Of a stretch of DNA of 37,500 bases, positions 20,342-31,521 are shown in pieces. The stretch is from Neocallimastix lanati (nom. inval.) (Eukaryota; Neocallimastigomycota; Neocallimastigomycetes; Neocallimastigales; Neocallimastigaceae). Position 1 is the stretch's first letter. The number at the start of each line of letters is the position of its first letter. Below the pieces are notes generated by a model. The model was not told the origin of the DNA, did not search any database, and saw only the letters and a program-made list of their open reading frames with translations. Both the position numbers and the translations under genes were made by a program. The stretch spans positions 147,501 to 185,000 of the forward strand of contig JACVTC010000048.1 of assembly GCA_016946835.1 (NCBI GenBank), written 5' to 3'.

Positions 20342-22916
20342 TAAAATTTTAATTTTAATTTTAATAATATATAATATTAATATTTATTATTAAATTTTAT
20401 ATTTAGGCTCCAGTATCACTTGTAATGGCTTTACAAGATTATTTAAATAATCCAGATTTTGATGCTACTCGCGAAGCGTATATTCGTAATAAAAATAAAC
20501 CAAAGGAAAATAAGCCAAGTCAAAGTAATAATAATTATTATTTAACCATCAAATATATATTATAGAAATTTATCATAATAATTTGTTATAAATCAATATA
20601 TATATATATATATATTTTAATTAAATATATATATATTATATTATTATAGTTGAAACTAAAAAAGCAAAAGAATCAGTTCAGCCAAAAATTGATCCTCCAA
20701 CTAAAACTCCAACGCATTCAAGAGTATCAAGACCTTCAGGTAAAAAAGGTAGTACTAATGTTGATTTCTTTGCTAGTTTAGATGATGAATTAGGTCAACC
20801 AACACCTTTGCCAGGTGCACAATATCAGTCATCATTTGGAAATAACCAATTAATGTCATTTAATAACAATAATACTGGTTCGAATAATGCAGTTATGCCA
20901 TTCAACTTCTTAAATGCTCAACAACAACTTTTAAATTTCCAAATGCAACAACAATCTCAAACTCAATCTTTCCAAAATATTCAAAGTAATGACTTTTCAA
21001 ATATTGATAATATGTTCAGTAATGGAAATCCATTTGCTAATGGAAATAATAATATGGGTAATATGAACAATATGAATGGTATGAACAATATGAATGGTAT
21101 GAACAATATGAATGGTATGAACAATATGAATAACATGAATGGAATGAATAATATGAATAGTATGAACAATATGAATAACATGAATGGAATGAATAATATG
21201 AACGGAATGAATAATATGAATAATATGAATGGAATGAATAATATGAATAGTATGAATGGAATGAATAATATTAATAGTATGAACAATATGAATAACATGA
21301 ATGGAATGAATAATATGAATAGTATGAACAATATGAATAACATGAATGGAATGAATAATATGAATAATATGAATAATAAATTATTGACAAGTTCTTCTAA
21401 TAATCCATTCTCAAGTAACTCAAATAACCTTTCAACCTCTCCATCGCAAAACCCAAATTCGTTCAGTGCTATTATGGCTCAAAAAACTGGAGGAAGTATG
21501 AATAATGGTTCTAATAATAATGCCTTTAACAGTATAATGAATCAAAACACTGGTAATGGAAATAATAATAATGCCTTTAATAGTATAATGAATCAAAACA
21601 CTGGTAATGCAAATAATAATAATGCCTTTAGTAGTATAATGAATCAAAACACTGGTAATGCAAATAATAATAATGCCTTTAGTAGTATAATGAACCAAAA
21701 CACTGGTAATGCAAATAATAATAATGCCTTTAGTAGTATAATGAACCAAAACACTGGTAATGCAAATAATAATAATGCCTTTAGTAGTATAATGAGTCAA
21801 AATACTGGTAATACAAATAATAATAATAATGCTTTTAGTAGTATAATGAATCAAAACACTGGCAATACAAATAATTATAATAATGCCTTTAGTAGTATAA
21901 TGAACCAAAACACTGGTAATGGAAATAATAATAATAATAATGCATTTAGTAGTATAATGAACCAAAACACTGGTAATGGAAATAATAATAATGCTTTTAA
22001 CAGTATAATGAATCAAAACACTGGTAATGCAAATAATAATAATAATGCCTTTAGTAGTATAATGAATCAAAATACTAGTAATGCAAATAATAATAATAAT
22101 GCATTTAGTAGTATAATGAATCAAAATACAGGAAATGGAACTAGTGGTAGCTCATTTAGTGCAATTATGGCACAAAAGACTGGTGGAAGTATGCATAATA
22201 ATTCTAATAATAGCAATAATATATTTGATAATATAATGTCACAAAATACAGGAAATGGAACTAGTGGTAGTTCATTTAGTGCAATTATGGCTCAAAAAAC
22301 TGGTGGAAGTATACACAATTCTAATAATAATAATAATAATGTATTCAGTAATATAATGTCACAAAATACAGGTGGTAATGGAAGTAATATTAGTAATAAT
22401 CCATTTTCACAAATGAATTCTAATGATAGAAATTCTCAAGCTTTAGTACCTTTCGGAAGTAATACTAATACTACTACTACTACTAATAATAATAATAATA
22501 ATAATATAGATTTAATGGGATTCAATAATCCAAGTAATAACAACAGCAACAATAATAATACGGATTTCTTTGCTTCATCCAATAACAATAATAATAGTAA
22601 CAATATATTTATGAACATGAATAATAATAATAATAATAATAGTAGTAGTAATAGTAATAACATATTCATGAATATGAACAATAACAATAGCAATAATAAT
22701 AATAATAATAATAATGTTTTTATGAGCAATAATACCAATAATAATAATCAAGACTTTTTCTTTGGAAACAACAACAACAATAATAATAATAACAATACAA
22801 CACCAGATTTCTTTTTTAATAATAACAATAACAACAATACTAATGCTAATAATAATAATAGTAGTAATAATAATACCGATTTCTTTGCAGATTTTAATAA
22901 TGCTAACTTTAATTAA
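18074..22916 (+). CDS. clmA: AP180/CALM-type clathrin assembly protein with ANTH domain and tandem-repeat tail
   Basis: Exons: 18074-18079, 18181-18274, 18452-18540, 18636-18771, 19410-19606, 19751-19862, 20033-20184, 20407-20524, 20650-22916, giving 1056 residues. The first exon codes only Met-Ser. Residues 1 to about 290 form an ANTH domain. The basic PI(4,5)P2-binding patch is SFKKKHIDVLIQATH (Lys 28-30, His 31), followed by SNWVIVYKALMLIHILMREG and then HILEVYFEM, in the order of human CALM. The protein should bind PIP2-rich membrane and recruit clathrin and adaptors during endocytosis or contractile-vacuole traffic. The tail holds three NPF motifs (EH-domain ligands), DFF motifs, an Asn-Met-Gly array (residues about 435-545) and 17 repeats of F(S/N)SIMNQNTGN type (about 573-878). 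Dictyostelium AP180 is known as clmA. The symbol rests on family identity. The intron before 19410 could hide a 6-base microexon near 19016. Confidence 0.9.
20284..20338. repeat. (AAT)n in an intron of the AP180 gene
   Basis: About 18 trinucleotide units in the intron between exons 7 and 8. The flanking splice sites (GTAATT donor, TTTAG acceptor) are intact. Confidence 0.85.
21050..21380 (+). repeat. Coding array of NNMNGM / NNMNSM hexapeptides in AP180
   Basis: Short in-frame units built from AAT/AAC ATG AAT/AAC and GGT/GGA or AGT codons repeat for about 110 residues. Synonymous changes between units (AAT/AAC, GGT/GGA) show the array is not freshly copied. Confidence 0.9.
21462..22379 (+). 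repeat. Seventeen-unit coding repeat, [FS]xxIMxQxTG, in AP180
   Basis: Units of mostly 17-19 residues have a constant core such as AFSSIMNQNTGN and a variable Asn spacer. Three units have the variant FSAIMAQKTGGS. I count 17 units. Sixteen keep the Thr-Gly pair; one (near 22063-22077) has Thr-Ser. Spacer length varies by codon insertions while the core is conserved, which suggests the core is what is selected. Confidence 0.9.
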
Positions 22917-22972
22917 ATAATTTATAATAAATAAAATAGCAATGAAAATAAAATAAAATAAAATAAAATAAA

Positions 22973-23006
<34 letters not shown>

Positions 23007-23281
23007 ATAGAAATAAATAAATAGTAAATAAATAAAATAATAATCGTAATAATAATAATAATAATAATAAAATATGTATTAATATTTGTGTTAAGAAAAA
23101 GAAAAATAATAATAATAATAAACATAGGAAAAGAAAGAAAGAAATATATATATACACATATATATAACATATATATATTATATAAATATTATATAATATT
23201 ATTATTTATGAATAAATAAAATATTATTATTTTTTTTTTTTATTTTTTAATTTTTATTTCTTATTTTTTATAATAATAATA

Positions 23282-23312
<31 letters not shown>

Positions 23313-23676
23313 CAACATATCAACATCATCATTAACACTATTATATTAAGTATTATTTATGTATAATTTATAAATTGTAAAAATTAAAAAAAAAAAAAAT
23401 TATTTTATTTTTATAATATATATATATTATATATATATTTTTATTATATTTTCCTTAAAAAATTTTATATATGTAAAAATTTTTTTAAATAATAGTCTGC
23501 ACATATAATTAAAAAAAAAAAAAAAAAATTTAAAAAATAATAATTCAATAAATTTTTTTAAAACATTTCATAATAATAAATATATATTTAATGTATTTTT
23601 TTTTTTAAAAAAAAAAAAATAAATAAATAAAATAAAAATAAAAAATTATTAAATAGAAAAAATAATAAAAGAAATG

Positions 23677-23709
<33 letters not shown>

Positions 23710-24003
23710 AAAAAAAAAGATAAAATAAAATAAAATAAGAAATAGAGAAAAAAAAAATTAGAAATACAGAAATAAATTAGTAATAATAATAATACTAATA
23801 ATACTAATAATAATTTTATACAATAGAAATTGAAATAAAAAAAAAAAAAAAAAAAATAGAAAAAGAGAAATAAAATAATAATAATAATAATAATAATAAA
23901 TTTATATAATAAAATCAATCAATAGAAAATTTGAAAAAAAATTTTTTTTTTTTTTTTTTTTTTGGAGTACCTTTATTTATATATTTCACAAAAGTAAAAA
24001 ATA

Positions 24004-24038
<35 letters not shown>

Positions 24039-24248
24039 TTACTTTTATTTTATTTATTTATTTATTTATTTAGAGAGAGAGAGAGAGCAATAAAATTAAA
24101 TAAATATATATATTGAGAGAGAGTGTGTGTATGTGTAAAAGTGAAAAATAAAATTATATCTATATATATGTATAGAAAAAGAGAGAGACAGAGAGAGAAA
24201 ATTATATATATATATATATATATATCTAATTTTAATTTAATTAGTATC

Positions 24249-24282
<34 letters not shown>

Positions 24283-24313
24283 CGTGTGTGAAAGAGAATT
24301 ACAATGGATTTAA

Positions 24314-24353
<40 letters not shown>

Positions 24354-24548
24354 TAAATTAAACTTATTTAATTTTATTATATATATATATATTTTTTTTT
24401 ATTTTTATTTTTTTATTATTTTTTTTTTTTTTTTTTTTTTAATTTTTTTTTTTTTTTATGGTTATTAATATTATTTTATTATTATTTTTTTTTTTTAAAA
24501 AAAAAATGTTTTTGTATTTTTTTTGTTTATTTGTTTTTGTTTGGTTGT
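22917..24548. other. Convergent intergenic region with simple repeats
   Basis: Lies between two genes that end towards each other. It is made of poly(A), poly(T), (AAT)n, AAAAT pentamers, (AT)n, and short (AG)n and (GT)n tracts near 24073-24200. All open readings here are low-complexity artefacts. It should contain the two polyadenylation sites. Confidence 0.75.
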
Positions 24549-25943
24549 TTAAAGATTTAATGAATTAAAATTTAATTGAGTAGAAGTTGGATCTTCCATC
24601 TGTGATCTTTGTTGAGGTTGTGGTTGTGGTTGTGGTTGAGTAGAAGGAGTAGGTCCTGTTGAGGATTCTGGTAAATCTGAAGGAAAATTTGATTGATTAG
24701 ACAGTACAACAGAACCAAGAGTTTGTAAAAATGAATGGCCAGTGCTGGAGGGCATGATTGGTTCTGATGAATTAAGATTAGGATTCAAATTGGAATTGGA
24801 ATTAAGATTGGGATTAGAAAGTTGTATAGTAGTATTATTATCTCCAGAATAATTAGAATAATAATCTTGTGAATGTTTATTCATTTTACTTTTGTCTAAA
24901 TTTCTGCTTTCTAATGTAAATGATCCTGGGATGGAGTTATGAATTTGTTGAGGTGGTAATAATTTTTGTTGTTGCTGTTGTTGCTGTTGTTGCATTTGTT
25001 CTTGTTGTATTTGTTGCTGTTGTATTTGTTGTTGTTGCATTTGTTGTTGTTGCATCTGTTGTTGTTGTATTTGTTGTTGTTGCATTTGTTGTTGTTGCAT
25101 CTGTTGTTGTTGCATTTGTTGTTGTTGCATCTGCTGTTGTTGCAAGTTAGTAGGAATCAATGAAGAATCATGCGTAATCGTATTTGAAGTTGGATTTAAA
25201 AAATTTTCCTTTATTTGTTTAGTTGTATGACTTTTTTTACTGGTTTCAATTAAAAAGGTTGTTCTTTGAACAAAATTTTCTATCATTTTTTCTTGAGAAG
25301 AAGCATTTTTTGAGGCAGCATATATAGTTCTTAAAATATGTCCAAACTGTTTTGGTGAATTTTCATCATCATCTTCTTCTCCTAGATTATTTTTAGTTAT
25401 ATTGTTATTATCATTATTATTATTATTAGTATTATTATAATCATCATTAATCATATCTCCAGAATCATCTTCACAAATAATACTAGTAAGGGTTGATTCT
25501 ACCAATATACGATTAAGAATATCTTGATCTTCACGTGATATTTTTTCTGCATCAACAAGACTTGAAATAAAACGAATTAATTCAGAATCTTCCAATAATA
25601 CACAAAGTCGACGTTGGAATTCATTATGAGGTGAAAATAAATCTCTCCCTGAAAGATACTCTGATATAAAAATTGAACGGATTAAAGGGGCTGTGCTTTT
25701 TTTAATGAGTAGATTTTGTGCTGATAAACGTTGAGATGTATTTAATCCATTTTTATCATTATCTATAACACTCAATAAAATAGCATCAATTTGTGAATTT
25801 AAATTATTTACTATTACATTAATGATTAAAAGAAATAAAATGTATATATAAGTACATAAAAAAATATATAAATTCAAAAAATTTATATAAAAAGAGTAAA
25901 AAAATAAAAAAAAAATAAAATAAAATAAAATAAAATAAAATAA

Positions 25944-25976
<33 letters not shown>

Positions 25977-26551
25977 TAATATATTATTTTATTATGTATC
26001 AATTTTATACATATTAATAAATATTATATTATAATTTACATAATAATAAATGACTATTCTTATTATTTTATTTATAATTTACCTACGGATTGATTTGTTA
26101 ATGTTTCTATGGTATTAAAATTTAAAGGTATATCTGTTTTATTAGAATTTGAAATATATAATTTTTTTTGTAAATTTTCTTGCTGAATTTTATGAACAAA
26201 ATCTGAAAATCGTGTTCCCAAAGTAAATATTTTTAACATATTCATATCCTTTATAAATTTTATAAAGTAACAAAAATAAAATTAAATATTATTAATAATA
26301 ATATAATTATTAATAAAATGATTTAATAATTATTTTTTACAATCATTTTATATATATATATATATAATTTAAACTTACACCTGATAATCCAAGTGAATTT
26401 ATAATAAATTTCCAATCATTAATTACATTATCATACTTTTTTTTTTTTTATTTTTTTAATTGGTATATTTTTGTTTTATTATATAAATGAGTAATATTAA
26501 AAAGCATAAAATAAATAAATACATATAAGTATATATAATATATATATATAT

Positions 26552-26586
<35 letters not shown>

Positions 26587-27397
26587 TTCAAATAACAATG
26601 TAATTAAAGTATTACTTACTTTAAATTCTCTTTGAGAAATCATTGAATTTTCTAAATCATTTAAATTAAGTTTTTTTGGAACCTTTGGTATAGATAATAA
26701 ATTTCTATTGGTATAATTATTACTTGAATTATGTTTTAATTCAATATATTTATTTGGAAATAAACTCTCAATATTTAATATTTTCTTTCCATTTCTATTG
26801 GGAATAAAAAGGGAGGATTTGACTTCTTTATTTATATTAATACTTTCTAATTGTTCTGCTAATCCATAATCAATTAATTTAGAATATTTTAAAATTGATT
26901 GATTTTTTCTAATGCCATTAGATTCTTTTTTTTTTTATTTTATTTTATTTATATATATATATATATTTAAATGAAAAAAAGATAAAAAAAAAATATAAAT
27001 AAAAATAAAAAAAAAAAAAATAGTTTAATAATTAATATAAAATAATTAAAAAAAAAATAAAATGTATTAAATAAAATAATTTCAAGTCATAATGATAATA
27101 ATGATAAATGAACGTGTTTTATAATAGAGAATTAAAATAAATAATGATATGAATTAATAATTAAATAGTTACTTTTAATGGTGGTATATGGAAATTTTTT
27201 TTCTCTAGCATTTCTTTGTTGTAATAATTTGGGTCTAATAAGTTTTTTATGAAAACGATGTTGACTTTGAGTATGATTACGTTGAGTAAGTAAAGACCTA
27301 ACTCTAAAATTTTGACTTGTAGTAGGTTCTACTATTGAAAGATCCCCTAATTCCAATAAAGGTAATTCATCTCCCAATGATAAATTATGTGTATTAG

Positions 27398-27436
<39 letters not shown>

Positions 27437-27638
27437 TATGTTGAAAAAATGGTGTATGAATATTATTATTGTTATTATTATTGTTATTATTATATGAGGT
27501 ATTAGATATAGGTACATTGGTTCCTTGATATGGTGTAGAATTCACTGAACCATTTAATATTGCACTAAATAATCGTTGATTATTTGTATTAATTTCTTCT
27601 CTGTTTTGACCTGACGTATTAAATGGTGTACGATACAT
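24549..27638 (-). CDS. Protein of unknown function, five exons, about 751 residues
   Basis: Minus-strand exons are 27638-27173, 26924-26620, 26435-26379, 26248-26083 and 25810-24549. All junctions use GT/AG, keep frame and sum to 2256 bases. The start MYRTPFNTSGQNREEIN is followed by two Asn runs and a basic stretch (HRFHKKLIRPKLLQQRNARE). Exon 3 codes exactly 19 residues (YDNVINDWKFIINSLGLSG). The best-conserved-looking part is the start of exon 5 (about residues 332-450), predicted helical and without repeats, containing DAILLSVIDNDKNG and LLEDSELIRFISSLVDAEK. It is followed by an acidic Asn-rich patch, a Met-Gln4 array (about 554-615) and a Pro-Gln end. No TM or signal peptide is seen. I do not recognise a domain. 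Reading exon 5 upstream of 25810 gives a false hydrophobic N-terminus; that is intron. Confidence 0.75.
24960..25146 (-). repeat. Gln-rich coding array (MQQQQ units)
   Basis: CAA/CAG-rich repeat of five-residue units Met-Gln4, some with Ile or Glu in place of Met or Gln, within the last exon of the unknown gene. Readings of Leu/Val arrays on the plus strand here are shadows. Confidence 0.9.
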
Positions 27639-28680
27639 TATGAATAAAGATAACTTTTTTTTTTTTTTTTTTGAATAAAAAATAAAAATAAACGTTTTAT
27701 GCTATATTGTTTTATTTTTTTTTAATTATATTAGCTTTATTACTTCAATTAAGAGAAAAAAAAAAAAAAAAATTTCATAATAAAAAAAAAAAATTGTTTA
27801 TTTTTTATTCCATGAAATTTCAATTAATTTTGATGTCTCCTTAACATTAAATATAGTTTTTCTTGATTTTAAAATTTATTATTTTAATAAAAAAACTTCA
27901 AATTGTTTAAATGAATGCATAAATAGATTAATAAAATTTGACTTTACTAACATTTAATTGATAAAAATATTTATTAAATATTTATTAATAAATATTGTGT
28001 TGAAATCTTTAATATTTTCTATTAAAATTAATAATACATTTTTAAAAAAGATATATTCATAAATTTTTATATATAAATATTTCTATATATATATATATTT
28101 AAATAATTATATTGATTTTTTTTTTTTTTTTTTTTTTTTAACTTTCCTATTTTTTTTAATTTAATTAAAAGAATAATACAAGAATAAATAAACTTTTTAA
28201 AAAAAATAAAAAATTGAAATGTAATTAAATATTACATTTCTAACTAAAATAGTATATAAAAATAAACTTCACAATATTTTTCACTTTATATAAAAAAAAA
28301 TAAAAAATATATATATATAATTAATGATTAGGATTGAATTAAAGTTTTGATAATTATTGGTTATAAAAAATAAATTTTGATTATCAGTTAAATTTCATTA
28401 AGTTACTAAAAATGTTTAATAACATTTTTATGATAAAAAATAAAATAATAATAGCAATAATAATAAAAATAAAAATTTATATATATATATATATATATAA
28501 AATAAAATTTAATATATTTTTTCCACTACTATTATAATACTATATAGTATAAATTGTACTACACTATATGAAATTAATACGAATACATTTTTTGAATTTG
28601 TATACATTTTTCACTTTTATATATATCTTATGAAAATTTTAATTTTTTTAAAAGTTTTCATTATAATTATAATTAATAAT
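27639..28680. other. Intergenic region upstream of the unknown gene
   Basis: AT-rich, with poly(T) and poly(A) tracts close to the start codon at 27638, as is usual for Dictyostelium promoters. No gene or RNA recognised up to the LTR at 28681. Confidence 0.6.
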
Positions 28681-28815
28681 TGTTAGAATAGATGAATAAA
28701 GAGATTAATGTAAAAAAAGTAATATAATATAATTGATATATAAGCCACAATGTATGAATATAAAAAGCAAAAAAGCTTCATAATAAAAAATATAAAGTTG
28801 ACATAATTATATACC
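28681..28815 (+). repeat. 5' LTR of the relic
   Basis: Begins TGTTAGAATAGATGAATAAA. Compared with the other LTR it lacks about 20 bases after TGTTAGAATA and several shorter stretches. The right edge is approximate because the two copies stop matching just after GTTGAC (28797-28802). Confidence 0.65.
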
Positions 28816-29902
28816 CTAAATTCATGGCTCTTAACATATTTATTTTTTTTATTAAAATTTATTAAATATATATATATATATATATATATTTAGTATAGCT
28901 AAAAGATAATTTGATATCCTAATTGATATTGAATTAACATTTGATAATAGTAAATATTTTACGATATTTCAACAAAAGAATCATATATTTACCAGACACA
29001 ATATTATGTCAAAGAAAAATAAATTTGAATTTTAAATTTCAATAAAAGTTACTCATTATATCGATTTAAAGAAAACTAATAAAACTGATAGAACATTTGA
29101 GATGATCAAAATTGCAAAATTGAGGAAACTCGTAAAATATAAAATATTTAATAAATGAGAATTACCACAATTATAATAAAATTATAAAAATATAGCAATA
29201 TTAAATTAATTAAAAAAATAAAAAAAAATTCTTAAGCAATATTTAGAGTTTCCATATATCTATGGAAACTCTAAATGAAACTTTAGAAACTTAATAATGG
29301 ACTGTAATTATACACAAAGGAATCTACTCCGTGATAAACTATTTTCACCCCCATGAATATACAAAGCATAATTTAATAATATCCATTACTTACAAAAGTT
29401 TAAGCAACTATATATTAAACAATGGTTTTTGTTAAACCAAGAAATGTATTATAATTTAATGTACATTAGTTTTAATATACATTTATACATATCAAACTCG
29501 TATATATATATATTAACAATTATAATGGAGGAGATTACATCTCAGAGATCCCATACATAATAATTTATGATATAATACTTCAAATTTAATCATAAATATA
29601 AAAACAAAATAGAAGTAAATCTATAAGAATATCGAAACTACAATAAACATTAAATTTGAGCTATACTAAAGGTTTAAATGTTTAACCACAAAATGTAATA
29701 ATATTTCAAGAATAATATAAATATTTAGGATAAAATAATTAATAAAAAACAACTAAATGTTACATATTTAAAATTTCAATTAATAAAATTTTATAGAAGA
29801 TAATAAATTTGTAAAAATTAATAATTTTAGAAAAATAATAATTTACACATATTCACTGATAAGCTAAATTATTACTACAAAATTACTAAGTGTAGGAGGG
29901 AA

Positions 29903-30085
29903 TGTTAGAATATGCGAATATGATGTTATAATAGGTGAATAGGAGATTAATGTAATAAAATGTTAATGTAATATTATATTATTATATAAAGTTTATAAGC
30001 CACAATATTATTTAATATAAAAAGCATATAATTTAGAATAATTAACTCTTTATCTTAAAATATATAACGTTGACTAGGGGTTACA
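29903..30085 (+). repeat. 3' LTR of the relic
   Basis: Begins TGTTAGAATATGCGAATATG and ends GGGGTTACA, 183 bases, giving TG...CA termini. Directly preceded by the purine tract AGGAGGGAA (29894-29902). Confidence 0.7.
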
Positions 30086-31030
30086 CTTTTTTTTTTTTTT
30101 TTTTTAACGGAAGCAAACTTATTTTATCTTTATTAATTAAATATTTAATAAAATACATGTAATAAAAAGAAAAAAAAAAAGATAAAAGAATAAACAAAAA
30201 ATAAAAAAAAAAAAAACACACACACACACACACAAAATAAAATAATAGTATAATGTATTCTGGTTTCATTTAATTAATATCAGTAAAACTTCATAAGGGC
30301 ATTATTATACTTTATTATAATAATTATTTTTTGATTTCACAATGTTAATTATAATTTGAAGATACGAAATTATGATTTTCGTTGTTTGCGCTAGCCCTGT
30401 TAGCCTGTCTTACTGTTTCTTGACGCTCTTGGTAGTAATAGTAGTAGTAGTAGAATTCGAATTGAACCAATTAAACAAAAAGCATTGCCGGCCAATAGTA
30501 ATAGGTATAATTGATTGAAGAAGAGCCACAGTAACCACCAAGAATGGAGTATCAGAATAAACATCTGATTTCATCTGGCACTTAAAAAGATCCTTCTAAT
30601 CCCTTGTATTGTTATTATTACTTCTTCCCCCAAAAAGGAAAATAAACACTTTTTCTAACATACTAGAATCAACATACACATTATTTTCAATACTATTACT
30701 AACACTACTAAAAATACTATTACTATTAACGATATCATTTGTAAGGTTACCACGGTTAAAAGCGTTATATAAAAATTAAATTTTATCATTGACTTTACTA
30801 CGAATATGATTGAAAAATGGACAATCAATTAACCAATACCTTATCCATTGTTTAATACTTTTATAACAGGGACAAAAATTCGACTACACTTGATCTATTA
30901 TTGTTTGCAGCTTTAGCAGTTCTAACCTCTAATCTATATCCGCTTTGTGCTCTCAATAGCCAATAAAAACCATATAAAAGATCAGAATATTCATCATATT
31001 AAATTATAATCTTCTTAAATGGAATAGGAA
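30086..31030 (-). pseudogene. TRE-type non-LTR retrotransposon fragment: 3' end of ORF2 and 3' tail
   Basis: Read on the minus strand from about 31030 to a stop at 30347-30345, with several frame changes, the product contains DEYSDLLYGFYWLLRAQSGY, then CPCYKSIKQWIRYWLIDCPF followed by FNHIR, then Asn/Ser-rich sequence, and ends ERQETVRQANRASANNENHN before the stop. The Cys..Cys..His-type block with WLIDCPFFNHIR matches what I know of the zinc-finger-like C-terminus of Dictyostelium TRE ORF2. About 240 bases of 3' tail follow and end in a poly(T) run on + (30087-30105), that is an oligo(A) tail of the minus-strand element. It abuts the LTR that ends at 30085. It is 5'-truncated and inactive. 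No tRNA gene is nearby, although TREs normally insert next to one. Confidence 0.7.
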
Positions 31031-31482
31031 TCTATTATTACATTATTAATGATAATTAAATAAAAAAAAATTATGGAATTAACATTATCCATCTTTTATT
31101 TTCTTATTTATCAAATAAAAATGAAAAAAAAAAACTATATATGTATATTTATATATGTATATTTATATATAGGTTGAGTAATAAAATTTTATAAACTCAT
31201 TATTTTTTTTTTTTTTACTTTATTTTATTATTATTATTATTATTATAACTTAATATACATTTTATACTTTATATAAATTAATTTTATTTTATTTTTTTTC
31301 TTATTTTTTAACATAATTATTTTTTTTAAATTATTTACATTGTATCGCACTATATATTAATATAAATTTATATATATATATATATATACTAAAATAATAT
31401 AAATATAATTTACAAGGAGGTTATTATATATTAATTTTTTTTTTATTAATTTTTTTTTTTTATTTGTTTGATTTTAATAATT

Positions 31483-31514
<32 letters not shown>

Positions 31515-31521
31515 ATTTATA
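31031..31521. other. AT-rich gap downstream of the kinase gene
   Basis: No gene seen. Holds (AT)n tracts and T runs and should carry the polyadenylation region of the minus-strand kinase gene ending at 31522. Confidence 0.6.

Larger units (their letters stand above)
28681..30085 (+). mobile_element. LTR retrotransposon relic with two recognisable LTRs
   Basis: Two diverged direct repeats both begin TGTTAGAATA and share GGAGATTAATG/AGAGATTAATG, ATAAGCCACAAT, ATATAAAAAGCA and a GTTGAC near the end. The downstream copy ends TACA at 30085. A purine run AGGAGGGAA directly precedes the second copy, where an LTR element's polypurine tract belongs, so the element points along +. The roughly 1.1-kb interior (about 28816-29902) is too decayed for a clear pol. 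It shares TATGGAAACTC with the copia relic at 5321-5331, and the LTR start fits Ty1/copia, but the superfamily is not proven. I find no target-site duplication. Confidence 0.7.

Noticed and set aside
20981-21343. 120-residue Leu/Phe/Ile reading on the minus strand
   Set aside because: Shadow of the Asn-Met-Gly coding array of AP180.
21432-22124. 230-residue Ile/Tyr-rich reading on the minus strand
   Set aside because: Regular shadow of the AP180 coding repeat. Its periodicity follows the plus-strand units.
24060-24200. (AG)n/(GT)n tracts as a regulatory element
   Set aside because: Lies between convergent 3' ends in simple-repeat DNA. It looks like ordinary microsatellite sequence.
24920-25163. 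Val- and Leu-rich plus-strand readings
   Set aside because: Antisense of the Met-Gln array of the minus-strand unknown gene.
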